Position numbers and translations under genes: made by a program
Notes under the pieces: model-generated
The model's input: only the letters and a program-made list of their open reading frames with translations
Databases searched by the model: none
Told to the model about the DNA's origin: nothing
Part shown: positions 35,801 through 43,269 of the stretch, piece after piece
Layout: each line of letters starts with the position of its first letter
How positions within the stretch are numbered: the first letter of the stretch is position 1
Source: Oscillospiraceae bacterium
Lineage (GTDB): Bacteria > Bacillota > Clostridia > Oscillospirales > CAG-272
Direction of reading: 5' to 3'
Assembly: GCA_015064555.1 (NCBI GenBank)
Contig: SVRZ01000002.1
Coordinates: 1 to 64,000, forward strand
Length of the DNA stretch: 64,000 bases

Positions 35801-37974
35801 TAGGAAGCAGTGCCGAAACCTTCATTATCCCACAGGGTGTAACGAGCATCTACTCTTCTGCGTTCCGGGGTTGCACAAGTCTTACGAGCATCACGATTCC
35901 GGATAGTGTAACAAGCATTGAATATGGTGCGTTCAGGGGTTGCACAAGTCTTACGAGCATCACGATTCCGGATAGTGTAACGAGAATCGACTCTTCTGCG
36001 TTCGAGGATTGCACAAGTCTTACAAGCATCACGATTCCGGACGGTGTAACAAGCATCGGCTCTTATGCGTTCAGGGGTTGCACAAGTCTTACGAGCATCA
36101 CGATTCCGGATAGTGTAACAAGCATAAGCGATTATGCGTTCTCCGGTTGCACAAGTCTTACAAGCATTACGATTCCGGACGGTGTAACCAGCATCGGCTC
36201 TGGTGTGTTCTCCGGTTGCACAAGTCTTACAAGCATTACGATTCCGGACGGTGTAACCAGCATCGGCTCTGGTCTGTTCTCCGGTTGCACAAGTCTTACG
36301 AGCATCACGATTCCGGACGGTGTAACGAGCATCGACTCTTCTGCGTTCTCCGGTTGCACAAGTCTTACAAGCATCACGATTCCGGATAGTGTAACAAGCA
36401 TCGGCTCTAATGCGTTCTGGGGTTGCACAAGCCTTACGAGCGTAACTATCGGAAATAGCGTAACAAGCATCGGCAATGGTGCGTTCTCGGGTTGCAATAA
36501 GCTGATAGAAGTAATTAACAAATCGAATCTTGCTTTAAAAAATGCAGAATGGGGTGAGTACGGAGGTATAACCGATTACGCATTGACGATCCACAATGAA
36601 GAGACCAAGATAGACAATATAGATGGTTATCTCTTCTATCACTACAATCCGGGATACTATAACTCTGAAAAATATCTTATCGGATATTCGGGAACGGATA
36701 CCGATCTGACTCTCCCGGCTAATTACAAGGGCAGCAATTACTCCATATATAAATACGCATTCTCTGAAAACAGTAGAATAAAAAGCATCGTCATACCGGA
36801 TAGTGTAACAAGCATCGGCGATTACGCGTTCATGGGTTGCAAAAAGCTTACAAGCGTAACTATCGGAAATAGCGTAACAAGCATCGGCTCTTGGGCATTC
36901 GAGAATTGCACAAGTCTTACGAGCATCACGATTCCTGATAGTGTAACAAGCATCAGCTATGGTGCGTTCTCCGGTTGCACAAGTCTTACAAGCATCACGA
37001 TTCCGAATAGCGTAAAAAGCATCGGCTCTTCTGCGTTCCGGGGTTGCACAAGCCTTACGAGCATCACGATTCCCGATAGTGTTACAAGCATTGGCGATGG
37101 AGTGTTCTCAAGTTGTACAAGTCTTGTGCAGATAACCGTGGGAGAAAACAATACTAAGTATAAAAACATAGACGGCAATCATATCTATACAAAGGATGGA
37201 AAAACACTTATTCAGTATGCAGTAGGAAGCAGTGCCGAAACTTTCATTATCCCACAGGGTGTAACGAGCATCGGCGGTTCTGCGTTCTCCGGTTGCACGA
37301 GTCTTACGAGCATCACGATTCCGGACGGTGTAACGAGCATCTACTCTTCTGCGTTCGAGGGTTGCATGAGTCTTACGAGCATCACGATTCCCGATAGTGT
37401 AACAAGCATCGGCTCTTGGGCATTCGAGAATTGCACAAGTCTTACGAGCATCACGATTCCTGATAGTGTAACAAGCATCAGCTATGGTGCGTTCTACGGT
37501 TGCACAAGTCTTACAAGCATCACGATTCCGGATAGCGTAACAAGCATCGGCCCTGATGCGTTCTCGCGTTGCACAAGTCTTACGAGCATAACTATACCCG
37601 ATAGTGTAACAAGCATCGGATATGATGCGTTCTACGGTTGTACAAACCTTACAAGCATCACGATTCCGGACGGTGTAACGAGCATCGACTCTTCTGCGTT
37701 CTACGGTTGCACAAGTCTTACGAGCATCACGATTCCGGACGGTGTAACAAGCATCGGCTATTGGGCGTTCTCCGGTTGTACAAGTCTTACGAGTATCACG
37801 ATTCCCGATAGTGTAACAAGCATCGGCTCTGATGCGTTCTGGAATTGCACAAATCTTACCGATGTGTATTACACGGGAAGCGAAGAAGACTGGTCAAAGA
37901 TATCTGTATCCTCTTCGGGAAATAGTTACTTAACCGAGGCGACAATTCATTATAACTATTCCCCCGAAGAATAA
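32851..37974 (+). CDS. Giant BspA-like LRR_5 lipoprotein with near-identical repeats
   Basis: A 1707-residue lipoprotein (lipobox LALASC, Cys22). Residues about 43-165 carry five 24-residue repeats of the form DGYVVVNGVKTEHKVHTKD. Residues about 175-285 hold two Cys-x2-Cys modules (CSDCGAIQW; CGLCGKTE; CKDCDATDE; CTVCSAVIG), as in other clostridial LRR proteins. The rest is several dozen 23-residue units, GCTSLTSITIPDSVTSIGSS with AF, encoded by almost identical 69-bp DNA units. It ends with VYYTGSEEDWSKISVSSSGN, the cap shared with the other LRR lipoprotein. GGAGAAAAGGAAA precedes the ATG. A role in adhesion and possible length variation by recombination are inferred. Confidence 0.92.
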   Translation: MARKILVTVFLMLSLTLALASCDFLGGANDQGSGNSSEPEIVISEDGYVVVNGVKTEHKVHTKDRISISNDAYLIVNGVKTEYKIDMKDVVYVDDYGFVVVNGQRTQYRVRTADEIYVNEDGYIVVNGKKTEHKVHTTDEVTVDEDGYVVVNGVKTEHKVKDESHPYGDWKLYNKDEENCEDKLFYRTCSDCGAIQWREGGYEDHSFTTVTTSPTCTAGGYDTKTCGLCGKTEICNETDILPHQYSLEYLSDNSFHWKKCKDCDATDERAEHTLGEDGVCTVCSAVIGATEGIFYDLSADGTYAEVIAYTGTAKRIRIAEEYEGVPVRTICSKAFDSIGEIDIIIPDSVREIATDAFNNCKIVSATIPASLISAIVELGRSSSYYSRPNSILKTVVITSGERIEDKAFEYCSALTSITIADSITSIGSYAFRDCTSLTSIIIPDSVTSIGNYAFYDCSKLASVDLGSGISGISYEIFSGCRNLKKIVIDENNSAYKNIDGNHIYTKDGRVLVKYVRDNESTSFTVPGCVTSIGDYAFSDCTNLTSIIIPDSVTSIGSSAFYGCTSLTSITIGNSVTSIGDSVFSGCTSLTSITIPEGVTSIGYNAFLGCKNLENLTLPDSLTSIGTSAFSDCTKLKYNIYENCNYLGNSTNPYVLLVKPVNLNFSRYTINENTKVIYHNAFEGCERLLQITIPDSVVSLGKNAFNSCKSLTSATIGNSVSAILEYTFNDCTALSSLVIGSSVNSIEYGSFGNCTSLLSINIPISVDSIAYSAFEGISKITLYCESTSIPNGLSSYDSKFEFVLACNSITTDSEYDYVINNGKAVLIRYKGNDTEISIPAVIDGYSVKNFGDIFKNKSDIQAITIPDSVTGIGSSAFSGCTSLTSITIPDSVTSIGSSAFYGCTSLTSITIPNSVTSIGASAFQGCTSLMSITIPDGVTSIGSWAFEHCTSLMQITVGENNTKYKNIDGNHIYTKDGKTLIQYAVGSSAETFIIPQGVTSIYSSAFRGCTSLTSITIPDSVTSIEYGAFRGCTSLTSITIPDSVTRIDSSAFEDCTSLTSITIPDGVTSIGSYAFRGCTSLTSITIPDSVTSISDYAFSGCTSLTSITIPDGVTSIGSGVFSGCTSLTSITIPDGVTSIGSGLFSGCTSLTSITIPDGVTSIDSSAFSGCTSLTSITIPDSVTSIGSNAFWGCTSLTSVTIGNSVTSIGNGAFSGCNKLIEVINKSNLALKNAEWGEYGGITDYALTIHNEETKIDNIDGYLFYHYNPGYYNSEKYLIGYSGTDTDLTLPANYKGSNYSIYKYAFSENSRIKSIVIPDSVTSIGDYAFMGCKKLTSVTIGNSVTSIGSWAFENCTSLTSITIPDSVTSISYGAFSGCTSLTSITIPNSVKSIGSSAFRGCTSLTSITIPDSVTSIGDGVFSSCTSLVQITVGENNTKYKNIDGNHIYTKDGKTLIQYAVGSSAETFIIPQGVTSIGGSAFSGCTSLTSITIPDGVTSIYSSAFEGCMSLTSITIPDSVTSIGSWAFENCTSLTSITIPDSVTSISYGAFYGCTSLTSITIPDSVTSIGPDAFSRCTSLTSITIPDSVTSIGYDAFYGCTNLTSITIPDGVTSIDSSAFYGCTSLTSITIPDGVTSIGYWAFSGCTSLTSITIPDSVTSIGSDAFWNCTNLTDVYYTGSEEDWSKISVSSSGNSYLTEATIHYNYSPEE
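35701..35850 (+). repeat. 150-bp intragenic repeat, copy A
   Basis: Matches 37123-37272 with about four mismatches by eye. It encodes a non-LRR island (ITVGENNTKYKNIDGNHIY and following strand) that interrupts the LRR array; the copies are 1422 bp apart. Confidence 0.85.
37123..37272 (+). repeat. 150-bp intragenic repeat, copy B
   Basis: Second copy of the island at 35701-35850. A related but diverged island (KKIVIDENNSAYKNIDGNHI) is near 34310, so the gene probably grew by segmental duplication. Confidence 0.85.
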
Positions 37975-38052
37975 TGAATCCCGAATAACAGTTTCTTTTG
38001 TGCTTTTGCTTGTGTATGAATATACAGCGAGCACTTATAATCTGATAAAAGC

Positions 38053-38101
38053 AAAAAAAGCCTTACACGCAGGAGGTGAAATCCTGTGCGCAAGGCTTTT
38101 T
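38053..38101. terminator. Bidirectional terminator between the giant LRR gene and the decarboxylase genes
   Basis: AAAAAAGCCTTACACGCAGGA pairs with TCCTGTGCGCAAGGCTTTTTT (ending 38101) with few mismatches; loop GGTGAAA. The stem shares AAGCCTT-CACGCAGGA with the hairpin at 32511-32554. Confidence 0.85.
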
Positions 38102-38113
38102 TATTATTGAATA

Positions 38114-38278
38114 TTATTCCTCGTCGTTCTTTTTCTTAAGGAAGAGATTTGAGCTCATAAGCTTATTGAGCCCGTATACCGAAAGGATGAGAACACCGAT
38201 AACGATGAATATGCAGAGCATACCCTTCCACATATACTGAAGGGAGAAAAGGAATCTGTCAAAATTGAAATCAAGCAT
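38114..38278 (-). CDS. Small sodium-pump decarboxylase gamma-like subunit (54 aa)
   Basis: A short frame from ATG 38276-38278 to TAA 38114-38116. AAGGAG lies nine bases upstream. It encodes LDFNFDRFLFSLQYMWKGML, one hydrophobic helix (CIFIVIGVLILSVYGLNKLM) and a charged tail KKKNDEE. The size, single helix with a preceding WKGM and position 18 bases after the beta-subunit gene match OadG-type gamma subunits, which help assemble the decarboxylase on the membrane. Without a search the assignment rests on pattern and context. Confidence 0.75.
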   Translation of the reverse strand: MLDFNFDRFLFSLQYMWKGMLCIFIVIGVLILSVYGLNKLMSSNLFLKKKNDEE

Positions 38279-38296
38279 CAGTTTTTTCTCCTTTCC

Positions 38297-39430
38297 TTAA
38301 ATGAAGTTGATGAAATCGGCAGCAAAGCTGAGGATAAGTCCGCCCGCGATAACCGATGCTATCTGACCTGAAACGTTAACGCCTATAGACTGCATAAGCA
38401 GGAAGTTCTGAGGATCCTCCTCAAGTCCCATCTTATGAACAACACGTCCGGACATCGGGAATGCCGAAATACCTGCCGCACCGATCATGGGGTTGATCTT
38501 CTTTCCCTCGGGTAAGAAGAGGTTCATAAGCTTTGCGAAGAATACACCGCCCGCGGTATCGAATATGAATGCGAAAAGACCGAGACCGAGTATAAGAAGG
38601 GTGGTGGGCTGAAGGAACTGAGAAGCCTCCATCTTGACGGCGATGGTGATGCCGAGGAAGATGGTAACGAGGTTTGCAAGAACCTTCTGCGCGGTGTCGG
38701 AGAGCGAATCGAGAACTCCGCACTCACGGATAAGGTTACCGAACATAAGGAAGCCGACAAGTGCTACCGAGGAGGGAGCAACGAGTCCTGCGATAATGGT
38801 GATGATGATGGGGAAGAGAATTCTCGTAGCCTTCGAAATATTCTGAGGCTTGTAGGGCATACGGATGAGTCTTTCCTTCTTGGTGGTGCAGAGCTTGATG
38901 ATAGGCGGCTGGATAATAGGCACGAGCGCCATATATGAATATGCCGCAACCATTATCGGGCCGACGAATTTGGAATTAAGCTTCTGCGCAACTACTATAG
39001 CGGTGGGGCCGTCTGCCGCACCTATAATACCTATGGAAGCCGCATCGGGAAGCTCAAAGAACATCGATGCAACACAGAATGTGAAGAATATACCGAACTG
39101 TGCCGCCGCACCGAAGATCATAAGCTTCGGATTCGAGAGAACGGGACCGAAGTCTATCATCGCACCTATACCGATAAAGAGTATAAGAGGGAAGAGCTCG
39201 TTTGCGATTCCTGCGTCAAAGAGTGTCTGCAGAGGACCTTCTTCGCCGATAGCACCGGAGAAGGGAAGGTTTACCATAATAGTACCGAATCCGAGAGGAA
39301 GAAGAAGCGTGGGCTCCATTTCCTTTTTGATGGCAAGGAAGATAAGCAATCCGCCGATAAGCCACATTACGATATACTTCCAGCCCTCACCTTGGAAGAG
39401 GCTCAGTATACTTTCATACAAAATTTCCAT
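38297..39430 (-). CDS. oadB: Sodium ion-translocating decarboxylase, beta subunit
   Basis: A 377-residue integral membrane subunit (about nine to ten helices) of the Na+-pumping biotin-dependent decarboxylases (oxaloacetate, methylmalonyl-CoA or glutaconyl-CoA). The signature GIIGAADGPTAIVVAQKL near 135-152 holds the conserved Asp of the sodium channel; other marks are LILFIGIGAMIDFGP near 82, NPMIGAAGISAFPMSGRVVH near 320 and NFLLMQSIGVNVSGQIASVI near 348. The carboxyltransferase alpha subunit and biotin carrier are not in this window, so the specific substrate cannot be assigned; the name oadB is used in the family sense. Confidence 0.92.
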   Translation of the reverse strand: MEILYESILSLFQGEGWKYIVMWLIGGLLIFLAIKKEMEPTLLLPLGFGTIMVNLPFSGAIGEEGPLQTLFDAGIANELFPLILFIGIGAMIDFGPVLSNPKLMIFGAAAQFGIFFTFCVASMFFELPDAASIGIIGAADGPTAIVVAQKLNSKFVGPIMVAAYSYMALVPIIQPPIIKLCTTKKERLIRMPYKPQNISKATRILFPIIITIIAGLVAPSSVALVGFLMFGNLIRECGVLDSLSDTAQKVLANLVTIFLGITIAVKMEASQFLQPTTLLILGLGLFAFIFDTAGGVFFAKLMNLFLPEGKKINPMIGAAGISAFPMSGRVVHKMGLEEDPQNFLLMQSIGVNVSGQIASVIAGGLILSFAADFINFI

Positions 39431-39524
39431 AGTCCATTCCTTTTGTTATTTTTGTGTGATGCGCTCGCGCACAAGACCATCTAGTATTTTAACATAATGA
39501 AGGACACAATTTGTTAACTGATTG

Positions 39525-41291
39525 TTAATATTTTCGAGGAATTTCGAGATTATAGTATTTTTTGAGAATCGAAAGCGCGTGGGAAACGTTTTTTCCGAAG
39601 GCATCACGCGAGGTATCAAAATATCCGTAATAGTCCTTTTTGCCCCCTGCGGTCTGATAAAATTCGCTTCCGTCGGGGTTCTTTATCCCCATTGCAACGA
39701 AGGATGAGGCAGGCACCTGTCCACCTCCGGCAAGGCTATCGCAGATATAGCATCTGTCGATAAGCATACTTATAGCCCGTCTTATCGCCGCGTCGGCACG
39801 CGCCGATTCCTCGGGAGTGCGTGTGCTGTCCCTCGGTGTGAGCGGAGCATTCACGTTCCATACAACGTAATAAGTGCCGAGCTGACCTTCTGTTTTTACT
39901 TCATCGGGGTATCTCTTTTTTAGCGACTCTATCTCGTTTGTCGGAATATTGTCTATAAGACACAGCGTTCCGTTCTTGAAGTTGGTCAGCATATTGTTTG
40001 CATCGTCCGAGAGATAGAAGCTGATGCTCGGCGGAATTATACTGTCCCTGTCGTGGTAATTTTCATTTTTAGAGAGCACTATTCTTCCGTTATGCTCCCA
40101 CCGTGTCAACTTGTAAGCGCCGTTGCTGACGTAGCTTGAAGCCGAGGTCGCCCATTTTTCATCGGCGGTAACGTCCGCCCGTGTCGGGAAAAAGGCAGGG
40201 AAAGCAAGCAGCTCGTTCCAGTACGGAATATATCGATCAAGAGTTACGGTGAGAGTTCGTTCATCGGTAGCCTTTACCGAAAGGTCTGAATCTGTGCCAT
40301 ACCCTTTTATCCCTTCAAACATATACGCATAGTCCGCGCCGAGCTCCTTTGATGCCGCGCGTTTCCAGGCAAGCTCGAAATCCTTTGCCGAAAGAGGCAC
40401 GCCGTCTGACCACTTAAGTCCCGGTCGAAGACGGTAGGTATAGGTTATTGTACCGTCATCATTTAACACGCCCTCGGGTAGAGCCTCTGCAGAATCCGGA
40501 GTTATTACCGTCTTTCCGTCGATATTATCCCACCTGGCAAGTCCCGAAAACAGATGCGAGAGCATGGTCGCGCTATCCACGGTCGAGGAAAGCGCAGGGT
40601 CCATTGAAGCAGGCTCGGAGGCAAGCGATACCGATATCGGCTCGGAGCTTTTGTACTTTGCATACATAAAGTATTTATAGCCGAGCGGATTTGTGAAAAA
40701 GCCCGACAAGGATTTGTCTACCATATAAATATCGGTGTAATAATATAGCGGCATGATGCACCCCGTGTCAATTATCATATCCTCTGCGAGATGCATCAGC
40801 AGGTATCGCTTTTCCTCGTCGCGGCACTCGCCTATCACTGATATAAGCCTGTCGTAGGTATCGCTCCATCTTCCGTTTTCCACCTTGATATCATATCCGT
40901 ATGAGGTAAGATCCAGGTCGTATATACCGAGGTTGGCGTGCTCGCCCTTGCCGAGACCTGCATCGTTATTTCCCGAGGTTGATACCCACATATCGAGAAA
41001 GGTTATCGGGTCGGAATGGTCTGCCAGCCAACCGCTCCTTGCCATAACGTAATCTCCGCTTTTTCTGGTACTGAGGAAGGTTCCCCATTCCTGATTTTTT
41101 AAGGATACCTTGATACCTGCTATCTTGAGTGCTGTTTGTATATATTCGCCTATCGCCTGGTGACCTTCGCCGTTATTGTAAAGATATGTTAGCATAGGTG
41201 GGCTTTTTTCGTTTGTTTTCTTGCCCGAACAAGAAAAAAGCGATGCGGCAGTTATTGCGAAAACTAAAAACAATGAAACCGTTTTTTTCAT
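39525..41291 (-). CDS. oppA: Oligopeptide-binding lipoprotein OppA with circularly permuted domain order
   Basis: A 588-residue peptide-binding lipoprotein (lipobox SLFSC, Cys21). Mature residues 31-212 (MLTYLYNNGEGHQAIGEYIQ, NQEWGTFLSTRKSGDY, then NPLGYKYFMYA) are what normally forms the C-terminal third of OppA. Residues 216-588 (VSLASEPASMDPALSSTVDS, RPGLKWSDGVPLSAKDF, NVNAPL, ALSILKKYYN) are what normally forms the N-terminal two thirds. The usual break point between KKYYN and the PPMLTYLYN strand has become the two ends, and the old termini are joined near residue 213 (about 40650). All parts seem present, so the protein may fold normally. Last gene of oppBCDFA; its start overlaps the oppF stop (41288-41291). 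Confidence 0.85.
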   Translation of the reverse strand: MKKTVSLFLVFAITAASLFSCSGKKTNEKSPPMLTYLYNNGEGHQAIGEYIQTALKIAGIKVSLKNQEWGTFLSTRKSGDYVMARSGWLADHSDPITFLDMWVSTSGNNDAGLGKGEHANLGIYDLDLTSYGYDIKVENGRWSDTYDRLISVIGECRDEEKRYLLMHLAEDMIIDTGCIMPLYYYTDIYMVDKSLSGFFTNPLGYKYFMYAKYKSSEPISVSLASEPASMDPALSSTVDSATMLSHLFSGLARWDNIDGKTVITPDSAEALPEGVLNDDGTITYTYRLRPGLKWSDGVPLSAKDFELAWKRAASKELGADYAYMFEGIKGYGTDSDLSVKATDERTLTVTLDRYIPYWNELLAFPAFFPTRADVTADEKWATSASSYVSNGAYKLTRWEHNGRIVLSKNENYHDRDSIIPPSISFYLSDDANNMLTNFKNGTLCLIDNIPTNEIESLKKRYPDEVKTEGQLGTYYVVWNVNAPLTPRDSTRTPEESARADAAIRRAISMLIDRCYICDSLAGGGQVPASSFVAMGIKNPDGSEFYQTAGGKKDYYGYFDTSRDAFGKNVSHALSILKKYYNLEIPRKY

Positions 41292-42268
41292 TTTTTAAAA
41301 TCTATTCCTCCGGCAAAATGGCAGGCGGCTCTGTGACCGTCTGATATCTCTTTGAGCTCGGGCGGCTGCGTGCGGCATATATCGCGTCTGTACGGGCACC
41401 GCTCGAAAAATATGCAGCCATAGCCTCCGCCGACCTCCGTACCGACGTCACCCACGGGAATTATTCTCCTTCTCTCCTTGGCTTTCTTGGGATCGGGGAT
41501 AGATATTGCCGACATAAGCACGGCGGTGTAAGGATGAAGGGGATTGTCGCATACCTCGGAGCTCTCGGCGATCTCTACTATCCTGCCCAGGTACATGACC
41601 GCGATCCTGTCGCTTATATGCCGCACTATTGATAAGTCGTGCGAGATGAAAAGCAGTGCAGGGGCGTGCGAATTGCCGAGGTCTATCAGGGTGTTTATTA
41701 TCTGTGCTCGCACCGAAACGTCAAGAGCCGAGGTCGGCTCGTCACAGACTATGAATTCAGGAGAGGTGGCAAGAGCGCGTGCTATGCCTATCCTCTGTCG
41801 CTGACCGCCTGAAAATTCATGCGGATAGCGCGAGGCGTGCTCGCGGTTTAATCCAACGGTAGCCAAAAGCCCCTTTATCTTGTCGCTCCGTTCATCTTTT
41901 GAGCGGTATAGGCGGTGAATATCAAGCGGCTCGCCGATTATATCCTCCACCGTCATTCTCGGATCGAGTGAGGAATAAGGGTCCTGAAATACCATAGCCG
42001 CTCTTTTTCGTAGCTCATCGCCGACCTCCTTATCCGAGATCGACCTGCCTCGGTAGAGGATATCACCTCCGTCGGGACGGTATAGCTGCATAAGCATTCT
42101 GCCCACAGTTGTTTTGCCGCATCCCGATTCTCCGACAAGTCCCAGAGTCTCGCCCTCGGCGATAGAAAATGATATTCCGTCCGCCGCGGCAACCGCTCGG
42201 CTTTTTGGGGAGTGTCTTCTGTAAAAATATTTTTTCAGATCCCTGACTTCAATTATTGCTTCCTTCAT
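41288..42268 (-). CDS. oppF: Oligopeptide ABC transporter ATP-binding protein OppF
   Basis: A 326-residue cytosolic ATPase. Walker A GESGCGKTT near 47-55, Q-loop MVFQDPYSSLDPRMTVEDII, signature FSGGQRQRIGIARAL, Walker B FIVCDEPTSALDVSV and the oligopeptide-specific C-terminal extension with CIFFERCPYRRDIC, whose cysteines may bind an Fe-S cluster or metal as in other Opp ATPases. The start at 42268 is chosen for AGGAG six bases upstream; the frame extends to 42286. It overlaps oppD by 20 bases. Confidence 0.93.
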   Translation of the reverse strand: MKEAIIEVRDLKKYFYRRHSPKSRAVAAADGISFSIAEGETLGLVGESGCGKTTVGRMLMQLYRPDGGDILYRGRSISDKEVGDELRKRAAMVFQDPYSSLDPRMTVEDIIGEPLDIHRLYRSKDERSDKIKGLLATVGLNREHASRYPHEFSGGQRQRIGIARALATSPEFIVCDEPTSALDVSVRAQIINTLIDLGNSHAPALLFISHDLSIVRHISDRIAVMYLGRIVEIAESSEVCDNPLHPYTAVLMSAISIPDPKKAKERRRIIPVGDVGTEVGGGYGCIFFERCPYRRDICRTQPPELKEISDGHRAACHFAGGIDFKK

Positions 42269-43253
42269 TTTCTTCTCCTGATCCAAGGACGAGCCTTCTT
42301 TCGTATTCGTAGCACGCGGCGCTGTGAATACCGTCGACGCTTATTTCTCTCGGGAATTCCATCAGGCAGACGTGCATCGCTTTTTCGCATCTGGGTGCAA
42401 AGGGACAGCCGCGTATCCCCTGCGAGATATCTATCGGAGCACCGCCTATCGGAATAAGCCTCTCCCGCTTGTCTGCTGTGGGCACAGATCTGAGAAGAGC
42501 CTTTGTGTATTCGTGGCAGGGTGAATAAAATATATCCTCCGTCCTTCCTCTTTCGCATATACGACCACCGTACATTACCGCCACCTCGTCGCACAGCTCG
42601 GCTACCGTACCCAGATCATGCGTTATCATCATAATTGCCATTCCCATTTTGCGTCCCAGCTTCTTCAGCAGGTCGAGTATCTCGGCGGCAACCGTAACGT
42701 CAAGTGCCGTTGTCGGCTCGTCGGCTATCAGAAGCTCCGGCTCGCATACGAGAGCCATGGCTATCATCACCCTCTGCCGCATACCGCCCGAGAGCTCGTG
42801 CGGATATTGATTCATCCTTTCTTCGGGAGCGCGTATGCCGACAGATCTCAGCATCTCTGTCGCACGCACCTTCGCCTCCTTCGGTGAGGCATCTGTATGC
42901 AGAAGTATCGATTCGGTTATCTGCTTTCCGATCCTCAGCGTAGGATTCAGCGAGGTCATAGGATCCTGGAAGATCATTGAAATGCGATTTCCCCTTATCC
43001 GGTTGAGAAGTGTGCGGTCTGCACCAACAAGCTCCTCTCCCATGAATTTCACAGAGCCTTCGATTATCCTTCCGCCCTTAGGTAAAAGTCCGAGCACCGA
43101 GTATGCCGTGACCGATTTTCCCGATCCCGATTCTCCGACTATGCCGAGAACCTTTCCGCTCTCGAGGGAGAGCGAAACTCCGCCGAGCGCGGAGATCTCG
43201 CCGCGCTCGGTGAAGAATGAGACCTTGAGATCCTTTATATCAAGTAGTGCCAT
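42249..43253 (-). CDS. oppD: Oligopeptide ABC transporter ATP-binding protein OppD
   Basis: A 334-residue cytosolic ATPase, partner of OppF. Walker A GESGSGKSV near 37-45, Q-loop MIFQDPMTSLNPTLRIGKQI, signature LSGGMRQRVMIAMAL, Walker B LLIADEPTTALDVTV, H-loop MMITHDLGTVAELCD and the C-terminal CPFAPRCEKAMHVC cysteine motif. The gene lies 16 bases after oppC. Together OppD and OppF energise the OppBC channel. Confidence 0.94.
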   Translation of the reverse strand: MALLDIKDLKVSFFTERGEISALGGVSLSLESGKVLGIVGESGSGKSVTAYSVLGLLPKGGRIIEGSVKFMGEELVGADRTLLNRIRGNRISMIFQDPMTSLNPTLRIGKQITESILLHTDASPKEAKVRATEMLRSVGIRAPEERMNQYPHELSGGMRQRVMIAMALVCEPELLIADEPTTALDVTVAAEILDLLKKLGRKMGMAIMMITHDLGTVAELCDEVAVMYGGRICERGRTEDIFYSPCHEYTKALLRSVPTADKRERLIPIGGAPIDISQGIRGCPFAPRCEKAMHVCLMEFPREISVDGIHSAACYEYERRLVLGSGEENEGSNN

Positions 43254-43269
43254 AAAAACCGCCTTTCCG

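Noticed and set aside
35284-37178. Minus-strand frames of repetitive composition (MLVTLSGIVMLVRLVQP type)
   Set aside because: They are the mirror of the 69-bp LRR units on the other strand; the repetition comes from the real gene.
35461-37850. CRISPR-like regular repeats
   Set aside because: Units are in-frame 69-bp LRR codons without unique spacers or adjacent cas genes.
39525-41291. Reading oppA as a frameshifted or truncated pseudogene
   Set aside because: A single uninterrupted frame contains all segments once; only their order differs.
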